From an uncultured Rothia sp. (GTDB lineage: Bacteria > Actinomycetota > Actinomycetes > Actinomycetales > Micrococcaceae): a stretch of DNA of 64,000 bases. Position 1 is the first letter of the stretch. Every line of letters starts with the position of its first letter. Below are positions 27,215-36,602 of this stretch, one piece after another. The notes under the pieces are model-generated. The model made no database searches. It was not told where the DNA came from and saw only the letters and a list, made by a program, of their open reading frames with translations. Location of the stretch: contig CAMIIP010000001.1 of the NCBI GenBank assembly GCA_946222285.1, forward strand, positions 62,001-126,000, in the 5' to 3' direction. A program made the position numbers and the translations under genes.

Positions 27215-27874
27215 TTACCGCGCAAACATCGCTTCCCATGCTCCTAGCGGCTCTTTGAGCACATTCTCCTGATGACTCTCTTCTCCATAAAGTTCCAGTC
27301 CGCGAGCCATATAGTTAGCCAGCGCAAACTCGCCGTCCAGGCTGCAGGTATGCACCCAGACTCTACCTACAGGCGGTAAAGCATGGCGCTCATCCTGATC
27401 CCAAGCTCGCTGAATCACGGTTTGCAGAAAAGTTTTCCCTAGCCCGCGCCCCTGTGCCCATTTCATCAGCCCAAAGTAGAGAATTTCGATTTCCGTCCGT
27501 ATAAGGTTCGAGGACGACACCACCTCTGCCTGGAGCTGACAGTAACCGGCGGGGGTGCCATCAAGGTAGAGCAACCAGAGCTCACTTCCTTCTACAGAGA
27601 GTTCTTCTTGCCATTGTTCACGAGACCAGCCTAGGCGTTCATACCAACGATAAGGCCCACCCACCACCGCATAAAGCCAGCGCAACAGCTCGGGACTGGC
27701 ATGTTGGGCGCGTTCTATGCGCGCCCCATGAGGGAGCGAGTCGGGTGATTGAACTAGTGCACAATCCGTCATCTGTAAAAAGAAGATGGTTACGTCCTGC
27801 GGAGCCGCCTCACTACCCCACTCACTCTCTTCCATATTTTCTTGGGCTAAGCGATCGCCCTGGGAAAATTCCAC
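27215..27874 (-). CDS. GNAT-family N-acetyltransferase
   Basis: 219 residues. The acetyl-CoA binding motif A is seen as EILYFGLMKWAQGRGLGKTFLQ (QGRGLG near residues 139-144), preceded by LWLLYLDGTPAGYCQL, a typical GNAT beta4 region. The acceptor is unknown. A GTG start at 27874 overlaps the polA stop by one base, so it is co-transcribed with polA. The first ~34 residues are poorly conserved in character, and internal ATGs at residues 14 and 35 are possible alternative starts. No signal peptide or membrane segment. Confidence 0.8.
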   Translation of the reverse strand: MEFSQGDRLAQENMEESEWGSEAAPQDVTIFFLQMTDCALVQSPDSLPHGARIERAQHASPELLRWLYAVVGGPYRWYERLGWSREQWQEELSVEGSELWLLYLDGTPAGYCQLQAEVVSSSNLIRTEIEILYFGLMKWAQGRGLGKTFLQTVIQRAWDQDERHALPPVGRVWVHTCSLDGEFALANYMARGLELYGEESHQENVLKEPLGAWEAMFAR

Positions 27875-30711
27875 TAGTGACCGGCTTGGAACCAGGATGA
27901 GCCAGTACCCACCTGAACGTCCATGGGTACAGCCAACGACACCGCATTACTCATCTCTTCCTGAAGCAACGAAGCGGCGGTTTCTTCTTCCCCAGGAGCA
28001 ACCTCAAGAATGAGTTCATCGTGAATCTGTAGCAGCATTCGAGTGGAGAGCTCTTCTTTTTCTAAGCGATTTTGCACGTTAATCATGGCAATTTTCATGA
28101 TGTCTGCCGCGGTGCCCTGAATGGGAGCGTTAAGAGCTGCACGCTCTGCTGCCTCACGGCGCTGACGATTGGTGCTGTTCAAATCGCCCAAGGTGCGGCG
28201 TCGTCCAAACATCGTTTCGGTATAGCCATCTTTGTGGGCCTGCTGAACGGTGCCGCGCAAGAAACGGCCGACATCGCCAAACCGTTTAAAGTAGTTCACG
28301 GTTAGTTCCGCCGCCTCATCTACAGGAATACCCAGCTGTTTGGACAGGCCAAAGCGGGAAAGACCGTAGGCAAGGCCATAAGACATTGCTTTGACCTTGG
28401 CGCGCATCTCCGAAGTAACGTCTTCTGGCGCTACACCAAAGACCTCAGAACCAACAAAACGGTGGAGGTCTTCGCCGTCCTGATAAGCCTGAATGAGCTT
28501 TTCATCTTCTGCCAGATGCACCATGATACGCATTTCGATCTGCGAATAATCAGCGGTCAGCAGACTCTTGAATTCAATTCCCTGATGGGTCTTAGGATCA
28601 ACAATGAAAGCCTCACGAATCTTACGACCTTCAGTGGTACGAATCGGAATATTCTGCAGGTTGGGCTCGGTGGAAGAAAGCCGCCCGGTAGCTGCCACAT
28701 TCTGCTGGAAAGTGGTATGGATTCTGCCGTCACCCGCTGTTGCCTTCTGCAGACCTTCAACGGTCTGCTTGAGCTTGGTGAAGTCTCGGTAGGTTTGCAG
28801 AGCAACCAAGAACTGAGCGCCCTTAGATTCGGGACTAATCTTGGTGAGCAAATCCGCCATCGATTCCGCGTCGGTAGAAAAACCCGACTTAAGTTTGCGA
28901 GTGGTGGGCAATTCCAATTCCTCGAAGAGAACAGACTGCAGTTGCTTGGGCGATCCCAGGTTTACCTCGTGGTCAATAATGCTAAAGGCCTCTTCGGTCG
29001 CCTGTTTAATGAAGCTCTGGTAGTAGTCTTTGAGGTCGCTGAGCACCTGGGAATCAACGGCAATACCCACAATTTCCATCTGTGCCAGCACGGTAGCCAA
29101 CGGTAGCTCAATTTCCTCATAGAGTTTAAGCTGATTCTGCTCACGCAAATCCATATCCAGAGCATAGGAAAGCTCCTGAATATAGCGAGCCGTTAGCGCA
29201 AGATAGTCAAAATCTACCGCTGGCTCCTCAGCAAAGAGGTCGCCCTGAACGTTAGTTTCTATCTCAACAGGTTCGGGAAAATCCGTGTGCAGATACTTCT
29301 CACAAAGATCTTGCATCATGGGCACAAAAGCCCGACGACGCGCGGTAGGAATATGCCCGCACACATAAGAGCTGAGCAGGGGATCTTCAATCACTCCGCG
29401 CAGGTCGAATCCCCGAACTGCGAAAGATTTGAACTGTTGTTTGAGGTCATAGACTGTCTTAGCGGCGTTTTCGTCTGCTAGCCACTGCTCCAGTACCTCC
29501 TCCAGCTCCGGACTCATCTCAAGGAAATTCACCCACGCTACAACTTGCCCACCCAGCAAAAGAGCACCCTGTAGATTCTCCTCATGGGCATATCCTGCCT
29601 CAGGCGCATCCGCTTCTGCCACGGGTAGAAGCACCAGCGAATCAGCCATTCGTTCGGAGACTTCTTGAGGGCGCTCAGTGGCGCTAATAGATTCTCCCGC
29701 TTTTGTTAAAAAGCTCTTAAAATCTTCAGCAGTTCTCAGCTCTTGTACGCTCTCAACAGTGAAATCCACTTGCACAGCAGCTGCCTGTGCCATCGAGCTA
29801 AAAAGCTCAGCAGTTCGCTTGCGAATCGAGCTGAATTCTAATTCATCAAAGAGCGCGTCGAGTTCTGCGGGATCTGCCGGGCCAAAGTCAGCGGCGTCGT
29901 CCAACGTCAGGGGCAACTCAAGATCATCAACCAGACGATTAAGGCGTCGATTACGCAAAACATCTTCTACATGCTCGCGTAGAGCCTCACCCTTTTTACC
30001 CTTAATCTTGTCTTGATTCTGAATAATTCCGTTAAGGTCGCCAAACTCGTTAATCCATTTGGCGGCAAAACCGGGTCCCACACCGGGAACGCCGGGAAGG
30101 TTATCTGCCTGTTCTCCGGTAAGCGCGGCAAGATCAGGATAAAGGTGTGGAGGAACCTTGTACTTTTCCTCAACGGCAGCGGCATCCATCTTGCGAATAC
30201 CCTTAGCAGGACCGGTGGTCACAGGGTAAAGAATAGTTACATCATCGTTAATAAGCTGGAAAGCGTCTCTATCACCGGAGACAATATCTACGGTGAAGCC
30301 CTGAGCTACTCCCGTTTTGGCCAAAGTGGCAATAATATCGTCTGCCTCATACCGATCCAGAGTAACGAAAGGAATCTGTAATGCACTCAAGACTTTTTGA
30401 ATGAGCTCAATCTGACCAAAAAATTCTTGGGGAGTTTCCGAGCGTCCGCCCTTGTACTCACCATATTCTTCGGTGCGGAAAGTACCGCCAGAAAGATCAA
30501 AAGCGGTAATAATATGCGTGGGTTGCTCACTTTTAATAAGTGAAATCAACGTGGAGAGAAACCCATGAACCGCGTTGGTGTGCTGACCGTAGCTAGTAAC
30601 AAAAACATCAACCGGGCTCCCATAAAAAGATCGAAAAGCCAGCGAATGGCCATCAATCAACAGAAGTTTCTTTTGATCGTTAGTTGCATCTGTAAGAGTC
30701 ACGGTATCCAT
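27874..30711 (-). CDS. polA: DNA polymerase I
   Basis: Repair and Okazaki-fragment polymerase, 945 residues. The N-terminal 5'-3' nuclease domain (about 15-300) shows LLLIDGHSLAFRSFYG, DRYEADDIIATLA and VSGDRDAFQL. The central 3'-5' exonuclease-like domain lacks the FDTET metal-binding motif, so proofreading is probably absent, as is common in actinobacteria. The C-terminal polymerase domain has TADYSQIEMRIM (motif A), KAMSYGLAYG (O-helix region) and LLQIHDELILEV (motif C). It is upstream of the GNAT gene, with a 1-nt overlap, and divergent from the thioesterase gene. Confidence 0.95.
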   Translation of the reverse strand: MDTVTLTDATNDQKKLLLIDGHSLAFRSFYGSPVDVFVTSYGQHTNAVHGFLSTLISLIKSEQPTHIITAFDLSGGTFRTEEYGEYKGGRSETPQEFFGQIELIQKVLSALQIPFVTLDRYEADDIIATLAKTGVAQGFTVDIVSGDRDAFQLINDDVTILYPVTTGPAKGIRKMDAAAVEEKYKVPPHLYPDLAALTGEQADNLPGVPGVGPGFAAKWINEFGDLNGIIQNQDKIKGKKGEALREHVEDVLRNRRLNRLVDDLELPLTLDDAADFGPADPAELDALFDELEFSSIRKRTAELFSSMAQAAAVQVDFTVESVQELRTAEDFKSFLTKAGESISATERPQEVSERMADSLVLLPVAEADAPEAGYAHEENLQGALLLGGQVVAWVNFLEMSPELEEVLEQWLADENAAKTVYDLKQQFKSFAVRGFDLRGVIEDPLLSSYVCGHIPTARRRAFVPMMQDLCEKYLHTDFPEPVEIETNVQGDLFAEEPAVDFDYLALTARYIQELSYALDMDLREQNQLKLYEEIELPLATVLAQMEIVGIAVDSQVLSDLKDYYQSFIKQATEEAFSIIDHEVNLGSPKQLQSVLFEELELPTTRKLKSGFSTDAESMADLLTKISPESKGAQFLVALQTYRDFTKLKQTVEGLQKATAGDGRIHTTFQQNVAATGRLSSTEPNLQNIPIRTTEGRKIREAFIVDPKTHQGIEFKSLLTADYSQIEMRIMVHLAEDEKLIQAYQDGEDLHRFVGSEVFGVAPEDVTSEMRAKVKAMSYGLAYGLSRFGLSKQLGIPVDEAAELTVNYFKRFGDVGRFLRGTVQQAHKDGYTETMFGRRRTLGDLNSTNRQRREAAERAALNAPIQGTAADIMKIAMINVQNRLEKEELSTRMLLQIHDELILEVAPGEEETAASLLQEEMSNAVSLAVPMDVQVGTGSSWFQAGH

Positions 30712-30801
30712 CCTAAATCACTCGGGCCGGCACTTCTGTGGAGAAGCTGAGCGTCCTTACGATAATATCGGGTAAAGCTGAATGCCAAGAAAGAAGCAAT
30801 C

Positions 30802-31266
30802 GTGACTGAATCTACACCGCTCGATGAATCGTTCCGCAAAGAACTTCTGCAACAGGGAATTCCTGAAAAAGATCTTCATCTCTACGCCAAATTCGGCTTA
30901 GGCACTCTTATCCCCAAACTCGGCATCGTGTTCCAAGAGGTCAGCGCCCAAAGGACCGTTGCCACCATGCCGATTGAAACCAACACTCAGCCAGCCGGGC
31001 TGCTACACGGTGGTGCCAGTGCTGCACTACTAGAGACCGTTGGCTCTTTTGCAGCGTTCAGTGCAGCTCCTGAAGGTTTCGCGGCCGTTGGTACCGAGCT
31101 TAATATTACCCACCTGCGTCCGGGGTTATCAGGCAAAGTGACGGCAGTATGCACCGCCGTCCGTATCGGAAGAACCCAGTGCGTTCACGCTGTTGAGATT
31201 CGCAATGATGCCGGAGATCTCGTCAGCATTGGGCGCATGACCAACCAGTTCGTACCCTTGCGGTAG
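30802..31266 (+). CDS. PaaI-type hotdog-fold thioesterase
   Basis: 154 residues, cytoplasmic. The conserved LLHGGASAALLETVGSFAAF segment (residues ~68-87) is the hallmark of the PaaI/YbgC-like hotdog thioesterases, which hydrolyse acyl- or aryl-CoA thioesters. A later VGTELNITHLRPG segment forms the second half of the fold. In actinobacteria members of this family often act on menaquinone-pathway or phenylacetyl CoA esters; the substrate here is unknown. The start is GTG. A small membrane-protein gene follows 27 nt later in the same direction. Confidence 0.85.
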   Translation: MTESTPLDESFRKELLQQGIPEKDLHLYAKFGLGTLIPKLGIVFQEVSAQRTVATMPIETNTQPAGLLHGGASAALLETVGSFAAFSAAPEGFAAVGTELNITHLRPGLSGKVTAVCTAVRIGRTQCVHAVEIRNDAGDLVSIGRMTNQFVPLR

Positions 31267-31293
31267 TGAAAGATTGAAGCGGAGGGATTTTTG

Positions 31294-31458
31294 ATGCGTC
31301 AAAAACTCGGAATGGCATTTCTTTTCATCACCATTTGCTTGGTAATCACCTCCATCAACCTAGGAGGCTGGTGGTGGCTTGCGGTGATGTGTGCAACTTT
31401 AGCGACTCTGTGGGGTATCGGCTTCACCTCAGAAAATAAGAAGCCACCCCAGCGCTAG
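31294..31458 (+). CDS. Small two-helix membrane protein (54 aa), unknown function
   Basis: An ATG at 31294 is preceded by a strong GGAGGGA ribosome site 6 nt upstream. It encodes a 54-residue protein, MRQKLGMAFLFITICLVITS, then INLGGWWWLAVMCATLATLW and a short Lys-rich tail ending KPPQR. Two hydrophobic segments (about 6-20 and 26-42) suggest a small membrane protein. It follows the thioesterase gene by 27 nt and probably shares its transcript. The last 4 bases overlap the convergent ANTAR regulator stop. I do not recognise the family. Confidence 0.7.
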   Translation: MRQKLGMAFLFITICLVITSINLGGWWWLAVMCATLATLWGIGFTSENKKPPQR

Positions 31459-32069
31459 GAAACCTGATTGACGATGGTTTCAGCAACTTCTTTCATGGAA
31501 AGTCTGCGATCCATAGAGGTTTTCTGAATCCAGCGAAACGATTCAGGCTCGCTCAAACCCATCTTGGTCATCAGCAAAGATTTAGCGCGTTCTACCAATT
31601 TACGAGTTTCAAACTGTTCTTTGATACTGCTCACTTCATGCTGAAGAGCAAGAATTTGCTCGTAACGGCTGATGGCCACTTCAATCGCGGGAATAAGATC
31701 ATGCGGGCTAAAAGGTTTAACCACGTAAGCCATAGCACCTGCTTCGGTTGCGCGGTCTACCAGCTCTTTTTGGCTAAAGGCAGTCAGTAGGACGACGGGA
31801 GCCAGCTGCTGTCGAGAGATTTCTTCAGCAGCGGTGATGCCGTCCATGATGGGCATTTTTACGTCCATCAGTACCAGATGAGGGCGATGCTTTTCGGCAA
31901 GCTCAATGGCGCTTTGACCGTTATCGGCTTCGGCCACTACCTCAAAACCTTGGTCTCGTAGGGTCTCCGCGATGTCCATACGAATGAGAGCTTCATCTTC
32001 GGCGACAACAACGGTGCGGGTCGGTTTAACTTCTTCGTCGTTCATTTGAGCTTCTTCTTGCTCTGACAT
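31455..32069 (-). CDS. ANTAR-domain response regulator (PdtaR-like)
   Basis: 204 residues: receiver domain about 18-135 with acidic pocket VVAEDEA, phosphoacceptor Asp at about 69 in LVLMDVKMP, conserved T/K positions in LLTAFS and YVVKPF, then a helical linker and an ANTAR RNA-binding domain (about 145-204) containing RAKSLLMTKMGLSEPESF. ANTAR regulators bind paired hexaloop stem-loops in mRNA leaders and prevent termination. The partner kinase (PdtaS-like) is not in this window. The start has GGGAG 7 nt upstream. Confidence 0.9.
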   Translation of the reverse strand: MSEQEEAQMNDEEVKPTRTVVVAEDEALIRMDIAETLRDQGFEVVAEADNGQSAIELAEKHRPHLVLMDVKMPIMDGITAAEEISRQQLAPVVLLTAFSQKELVDRATEAGAMAYVVKPFSPHDLIPAIEVAISRYEQILALQHEVSSIKEQFETRKLVERAKSLLMTKMGLSEPESFRWIQKTSMDRRLSMKEVAETIVNQVS

Positions 32070-32266
32070 GCTCGTTCTCCCTCAATACATTTAGTGTTCC
32101 AAGTCTCTCATAGCAAAAATATCTACCAAGAGCTTCGACACCCAAAAGCCGTGAGTTTTGCCCCGGATCCAGGACTCTTCTCGTTAATTTTATTTTTCGA
32201 AACTATCAGTGTATAGTTATAGCGCATTCACCGTTTGTTTTGGTAAACGATTTTTAGCAAAATGAG

Positions 32267-32346
32267 GCCCAAGTGGCGGAATTGGCAGACGCGCCGCACT
32301 CAAAATGCGGTTCTTAGGAGTGTGGGTTCGAGTCCCACCTTGGGCA
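32267..32346 (+). tRNA. tRNA-Leu (anticodon CAA)
   Basis: Acceptor stem GCCCAAG/CTTGGGC, D arm GTGGCGGAATTGGCAGAC, anticodon stem CCGCA/TGCGG with loop CTCAAAA (anticodon CAA, reads UUG), a long class II variable region and T arm GTGGG-TTCGAGT-CCCAC. No CCA is encoded. A strong terminator follows 30 nt later. Confidence 0.96.
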
Positions 32347-32376
32347 CAATAAAACGCCTAGTCAGAGCGTTATAAA

Positions 32377-32406
32377 CCCTCTCTTGTTGACAAGAGAGGG
32401 TTTTTT
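32377..32406 (+). terminator. Intrinsic terminator of tRNA-Leu
   Basis: A 10-bp stem CCCTCTCTTG/CAAGAGAGGG with a TTGA loop, followed directly by six T. The next 178 bp up to the secreted-protein gene are AT-rich, with no other feature I can support. Confidence 0.95.
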
Positions 32407-32584
32407 GTTAGATAAATCGTGCATGTTGTCATGGTGAAATAAGGTAAAAAAAAATTTTAATCCTTATTTATTGACCATTATTCGTATATACAAGTGATAG
32501 ATTACCTTTGTCACCAGTAAATCCCTCGAGTACCCATCGAGAATTACTAGACATGTAAAAAAAAATTACCCAAAGGAAAATATC

Positions 32585-33218
32585 ATGTCCCCCATTACAT
32601 CACGCCGCACCCTAGCAAAGGGAGCAGCCTGGGCAGCACCCGTTGTCCTCGCCTCGTCCACCATCCCCGCCTTCGCCGCCTCTCGACCAGAATACGATCT
32701 GGCAGCTTCATGGGGATCAACAAATACATACACATACGGAGATTGCCCTTCAGGTCAGGGCATACTACGACACCATTACTTTTGATACTGCTACATCTGT
32801 TGCAGGTAACCCCGCAGGCTTCGCCATACGCGCTTACGGCGGAACAACCGAAACGACAACTGCGACTCTCGCAGGTTTCACTCTCAAAGTAGCTTTCCCA
32901 GCTGGAATTATTAGTGCGCTTACCGTAACCAGTGGAGCTTACACGGTCTCAGGACCAGTCACTCAAGATGTCCTAGGGATTCAATCTGACGTTTTTACCT
33001 TTACCTATAACGGTACAACCTCAAATACCACAATCCCCGAAGGAGCAACCACCCCTTCGTGGCCTAACAGTATATTGCGAACTAACGTCAGCTTCAATCC
33101 CAACGCCTGCTATCCAATCATGGATAACTTCGCTGCCCAGTTTATCGAGAACTTCACTACCGCTAATGGATACAGTGAAAATTACACATCACCATGGATC
33201 GTAACCGCCACATCCTAG
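32585..33218 (+). pseudogene. Tat-exported surface protein, unknown function, frameshifted
   Basis: The N-terminus (SRRTLAKGAAWAAPVVLA, cleavage after AFA) is a clear twin-arginine signal. The first frame ends after 66 codons; the remainder reads one base later, from AYYDTITFDTATSVAG to PWIVTATS. Removing one G from GGG at 32758-32760 would join CPSGQ to AYYDTITFD and give 210 residues. The mature part is Thr/Gly/Ser-rich with an immunoglobulin-like beta pattern (VTSGAYTVSGPVTQDVLG, VFTFTYNGTTS) and no sortase or SLH motif. The function is unknown. It precedes a lipoprotein gene on the same strand by about 100 nt. Confidence 0.7.
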
Positions 33219-33319
33219 TCAGATTGTGGCATCTAATAAGCCTTTCTCCACAGCACACAGAAATACTAATTGTGCTTCCATCACACCGTTTCCCTCCCCC
33301 AGAGAAAGCCTCCCCACCC

Positions 33320-33967
33320 ATGAGAAAAATTCTTATCCCTGCATCGTTTATGCTTCTTGCACTGGTCGGTTGCTCATCCGATAACAATTCACACGCGCCT
33401 GAGAACTCTGCTTCTGCAACTTCTACCGTTACAATAGCTACTAAATCGCAATCCAACGAAATAGAATCTCAAAGTAGTATTGCAGATCCGTCATCCTCAG
33501 AAACTCCGGTAAATGCCTTACCCGAGAAACCTAAAACTTCCTTCTCTGGAACTACGCTCAAAGGAAATGACCTAAATTTCTTCATTCTCCCTGACACCGC
33601 TCAGAAAGAGATGAACGATTCTGTACGCGGAACCGGTGCGACAGGTTCTTGGGGTGCGCTCTGTTCAAATAATGCCCTTCCCGATCAATTAGCTGAAACC
33701 GGTGTGATTACTTCTGAATTCAATGGAGGGCACTCGCATGTATGGCGGTCTTTGAAATATGTAGCAGATGAAGCTAGCAAGCCCACAGAAATTGATGACT
33801 TAGCCCTAGAAAATATCATGAACGGTGCTTCTGAGGTTCAGTTATCAAATAAACAATGCATAGTGATGAACTCTGCGCTCCCCTCTGCTGGCTCCCAAGG
33901 ATATTTTTCGGCGATAGCAGGTCAGTATGCCAATGGTCAGCTCTCTAACACCGTAGAGCTTTATTAG
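33320..33967 (+). CDS. Putative lipoprotein, unknown function
   Basis: The start MRKILIPASFMLLALVGCSS at 33320 gives a short signal peptide with lipobox LVGC, so Cys17 should be lipidated by Lgt (lgt is also in this window) and anchored outside the membrane. The next ~65 residues are a Ser/Thr/Glu-rich linker, then a globular part of about 135 residues with Cys pairs (GALCSNNALP, NKQCIVMN) that could form a disulfide. Total 215 residues. The frame extends upstream to 33194, but that part is not signal-like. I do not recognise the domain; its proximity to the Tat protein suggests both act at the surface. Confidence 0.75.
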   Translation: MRKILIPASFMLLALVGCSSDNNSHAPENSASATSTVTIATKSQSNEIESQSSIADPSSSETPVNALPEKPKTSFSGTTLKGNDLNFFILPDTAQKEMNDSVRGTGATGSWGALCSNNALPDQLAETGVITSEFNGGHSHVWRSLKYVADEASKPTEIDDLALENIMNGASEVQLSNKQCIVMNSALPSAGSQGYFSAIAGQYANGQLSNTVELY

Positions 33968-34017
33968 AATCCGCAAGCGGAAACTCCTCCACATAAAACC
34001 TTATATATGTAGTTAGC

Positions 34018-34062
34018 AAATGTGAGCCCACCCCCTGAAGTTTAGAGGGTGGGCTCACATTT
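34018..34062. terminator. Bidirectional terminator between the lipoprotein gene and pyk
   Basis: A 16-bp perfect stem (34018-34033 with 34047-34062), AAA on one side and TTT on the other, between convergent genes. Confidence 0.88.
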
Positions 34063-34078
34063 GTTTGCAGGCTACAGT

Positions 34079-35566
34079 CTAAGCATGAATGTTTTGATCA
34101 TCTAGCCAGGGGCCAAGCTTTTCGTGCTCTTCGGGAAGCACTGCTCCGGCGTCGTCCATGTCTCCCACGCGATGAACCTTGAGTAGATTGGTGGAACCGG
34201 CGACACCGGGAGGTGAGCCCGCCGCCATCACAATCAGCTTTCCGGGAACAGAAAGATCATTAGCCAGCAGGTAGCGGTCAACCAGAGCTGTCATTTCATC
34301 GGTATCGCCCACGCTACTAGCCTGAACGGTTTGAACACCCCACAAGAGAGCCAAGAAAGCTCGAACCTTAGGATCAGGGGTGAACGCAATAACGGGTTTT
34401 GCCGGACGCAAACGAGCTAGACGACGCGCGGTATCACCGGACTGGGTGAAAGCAGTGATGTAGTCGGTATCGAGTTGATCTGCCACGTTCACAGCGGCAC
34501 GAGTAATCGCACCTCCGCGGGTTTTGGGCGAGGTTCCAAGTTCCGGCACGCGATAGAGACCGCGCTCTTCGGTAGCGGTAATAATGCGCGCCATAGTCTG
34601 AATGGTAATGATGGGATATTTACCCACTGAGGTCTCGCCCGAAAGCATCACAGCATCTGCGCCGTCCAAGATTGCGTTAGCGCAGTCCGAAGCCTCAGCA
34701 CGAGTAGGTGTGGGGTTATTAATCATGGTTTCCAGAACCTGGGTTGCCACAATAACTGGCTTTGCCCAGCGGCGTGCCAACTCGATAGCGCGCTTCTGTA
34801 CCAGAGGAACCTCTTCCAACGGGTATTCAACACCAAGATCTCCACGAGCAACCATAATGCCATCAAACTTATCCACAATATCTTGCAGATTCTCAACGGC
34901 CTGCGGCTTCTCTACCTTAGCGATAACGGGAAGTTTTATGCCTTCTTCTTCCATAATTTCGTGAACCCGCACAATATCATCGCCAGAACGCACGAAGGAA
35001 AGAGCAATAATATCTACACCCATTTGCAAAGCGAAACGAAGGTCTTCTTCGTCTTTAGGTGTAAGTGCAGGGATGGATACCGCAACGCCGGGAAGGTTAA
35101 TACCTTTGTGATCAGATACCGGACCGCCCACAACAACGCGGGTAGTAACGGTAGTGGTATCTACTTCAATGGCTTGCAAACGGATTTTACCGTCGTCAAT
35201 CAGCAGTGTATCGCCGGGATTGACGTCACCGGGCAAATCCTTGAAAGTGGTTCCACAGATTTCTTTGGTTCCCAGGACATCTTCGGTAGTAATTTTGAAA
35301 GTATCGCCGGGTTCAAGAATTTCAGCGCCATTTTCAAAAGTTTCAAGGCGAATCTTAGGGCCTTGCAAGTCAGCTAAAATCGCTACGTTACGCCCGAGCT
35401 TGTGGCTCTGTTCGCGTAGGTTCTTATAAGACTCAGTATGAACTTCGTGCGTTCCGTGGCTCATGTTCAAACGAGCTACATTCATACCAGCTTCAATAGC
35501 TGCCGCAAGCTTTTCAGGGGTCGATATTGCCGGACCAATAGTACATACAATTTTTGCGCGTCTCAT
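34079..35566 (-). CDS. pyk: Pyruvate kinase
   Basis: Final step of glycolysis, phosphoenolpyruvate plus ADP to pyruvate plus ATP. 495 residues from MRRAKIVCTIGPA (ATG 35566, AAGG upstream). Seen: GMNVARLNMSHG near residue 28, the catalytic Lys segment VIAKVEKPQAVEN, MVARGDLGVEYP, ATQVLETMINNPTPTRAEASD and DAVMLSGETSVGKYP, followed by the C-terminal regulatory domain. The frame can be extended 16 codons upstream without support. A promoter with a TATAAT box lies about 145 nt upstream. Monocistronic, ending at a shared terminator. Confidence 0.96.
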   Translation of the reverse strand: MRRAKIVCTIGPAISTPEKLAAAIEAGMNVARLNMSHGTHEVHTESYKNLREQSHKLGRNVAILADLQGPKIRLETFENGAEILEPGDTFKITTEDVLGTKEICGTTFKDLPGDVNPGDTLLIDDGKIRLQAIEVDTTTVTTRVVVGGPVSDHKGINLPGVAVSIPALTPKDEEDLRFALQMGVDIIALSFVRSGDDIVRVHEIMEEEGIKLPVIAKVEKPQAVENLQDIVDKFDGIMVARGDLGVEYPLEEVPLVQKRAIELARRWAKPVIVATQVLETMINNPTPTRAEASDCANAILDGADAVMLSGETSVGKYPIITIQTMARIITATEERGLYRVPELGTSPKTRGGAITRAAVNVADQLDTDYITAFTQSGDTARRLARLRPAKPVIAFTPDPKVRAFLALLWGVQTVQASSVGDTDEMTALVDRYLLANDLSVPGKLIVMAAGSPPGVAGSTNLLKVHRVGDMDDAGAVLPEEHEKLGPWLDDQNIHA

Positions 35567-35695
35567 ATTTAAAAACCTTAGTCTGAGGTAGGGGCATAAC
35601 AACAGGAAATTCACCGAACTGAAAATATGTTCACGGAGGTTTCATCTTTGAGAAGCAGAAAAATTCACAACTCTTCGCACATTCTCACAGAGAAT

Positions 35696-35734
35696 CCCAC
35701 ATGTTCACTTCTATTATAAGGGCTTTTATGTGGG
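35696..35734 (-). promoter_or_regulatory. Probable pyk promoter bracketed by an inverted repeat
   Basis: On the minus strand TATAAT (35718-35713) is a consensus -10, with a weak TGTAAA -35 about 16 nt upstream. The 7-bp inverted repeat CCCACAT/ATGTGGG (35696-35702 and 35728-35734) flanks the -10 and could be an operator. The 335-bp gap between pyk and the flavodoxin gene otherwise shows nothing I can support. Confidence 0.45.
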
Positions 35735-35901
35735 TTTACAGGGTAGGAAACCACAAAACCGGTGAGGGCGAAAGATTTTCGCCACAAAACCACAGTTAGC
35801 CGAATCAGGGTTTATTCCGCGCCCATTCTGTTCTATTCTTGCTGAAAGACAAAAAATTAGCTCATCTTCAGATGACTAAATTTTCGAGCAAGGATAATAC
35901 T

Positions 35902-36489
35902 TTGACGCAGAAAAACGTAGTGATTCTCTACGGTTCAAATTACGGTTTCACCGAGCGCTACTCTCGTTGGATTGCGGAGGATCTTCAAGGACTTGAAGAT
36001 CCTCCGCAAGTTACGCTCAGTCCCATTGCTGAAGCAACCGATGAACTCATCGAAACTGCCGATGTACTCATAGTGGGGGCCAGCTACTTGGGCGGTTTTC
36101 TAACCGGTGCACCTACTCTGCGTAAGAGGCGAGAAGCAATGGCCAAGGTCCCCCACCGAGTTTTCTTTACTGTTTGCTTCAATGGTCTTTCTGTTTATCC
36201 TCGCGAATACCTGGATAACCGCGTACTCAAGAGCTACAAAGAAGATATTGCAGGCGGTCGCCCTACCTACCATTTCCGCGGCGGTCTTGATCTTTCACAG
36301 ATGACTCGCACTCATAAAACGGTTCTCGCAGGGGTTCGCACCGCCTACAAGCTCAAGCCTCATGCTAACGAGTACGATAAGCAAATGATTGAGTCTTTCG
36401 ATAATGGCGGTGGTGATTACACGAACCGTGCTGATATTGCACCGCTTGTGCAGACTGTTAAAAACATGCTTCAGCAAGAGATGAGCTAA
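35902..36489 (+). CDS. Flavodoxin-domain protein
   Basis: About 195 residues. The N-terminal VVILYGSNYGFTERYSRWIAEDL is the flavodoxin phosphate-binding loop (S/T-rich after the first strand), with DVLIVGASYLGGF as the second FMN-contacting loop. The overall pattern matches HemG-like or actinobacterial flavodoxin-domain proteins, though the heme-pathway role is not proven. I chose TTG at 35902 because AAGGAT lies 6 nt upstream; an ATG 10 codons earlier has no ribosome site. A small hairpin (ATTCTCT/AGAGAAT) directly follows the stop. Confidence 0.78.
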   Translation: MTQKNVVILYGSNYGFTERYSRWIAEDLQGLEDPPQVTLSPIAEATDELIETADVLIVGASYLGGFLTGAPTLRKRREAMAKVPHRVFFTVCFNGLSVYPREYLDNRVLKSYKEDIAGGRPTYHFRGGLDLSQMTRTHKTVLAGVRTAYKLKPHANEYDKQMIESFDNGGGDYTNRADIAPLVQTVKNMLQQEMS

Positions 36490-36520
36490 GTATTCTCTCG
36501 AAAAGAGAGAATTATCAGAA

Positions 36521-36559
36521 AAAGAGGCTTTCCCCTTCAGTTGCGGGGAAAGCCTCTTT
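36521..36559. terminator. Bidirectional terminator after the flavodoxin gene
   Basis: A 15-bp perfect stem AAAGAGGCTTTCCCC (36521-36535) with its complement 36545-36559, between convergent genes. Confidence 0.88.
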
Positions 36560-36602
36560 ACGTATTAAGTTCTATATTTTTCTCATTCCTATTCAGAGAA
36601 AC

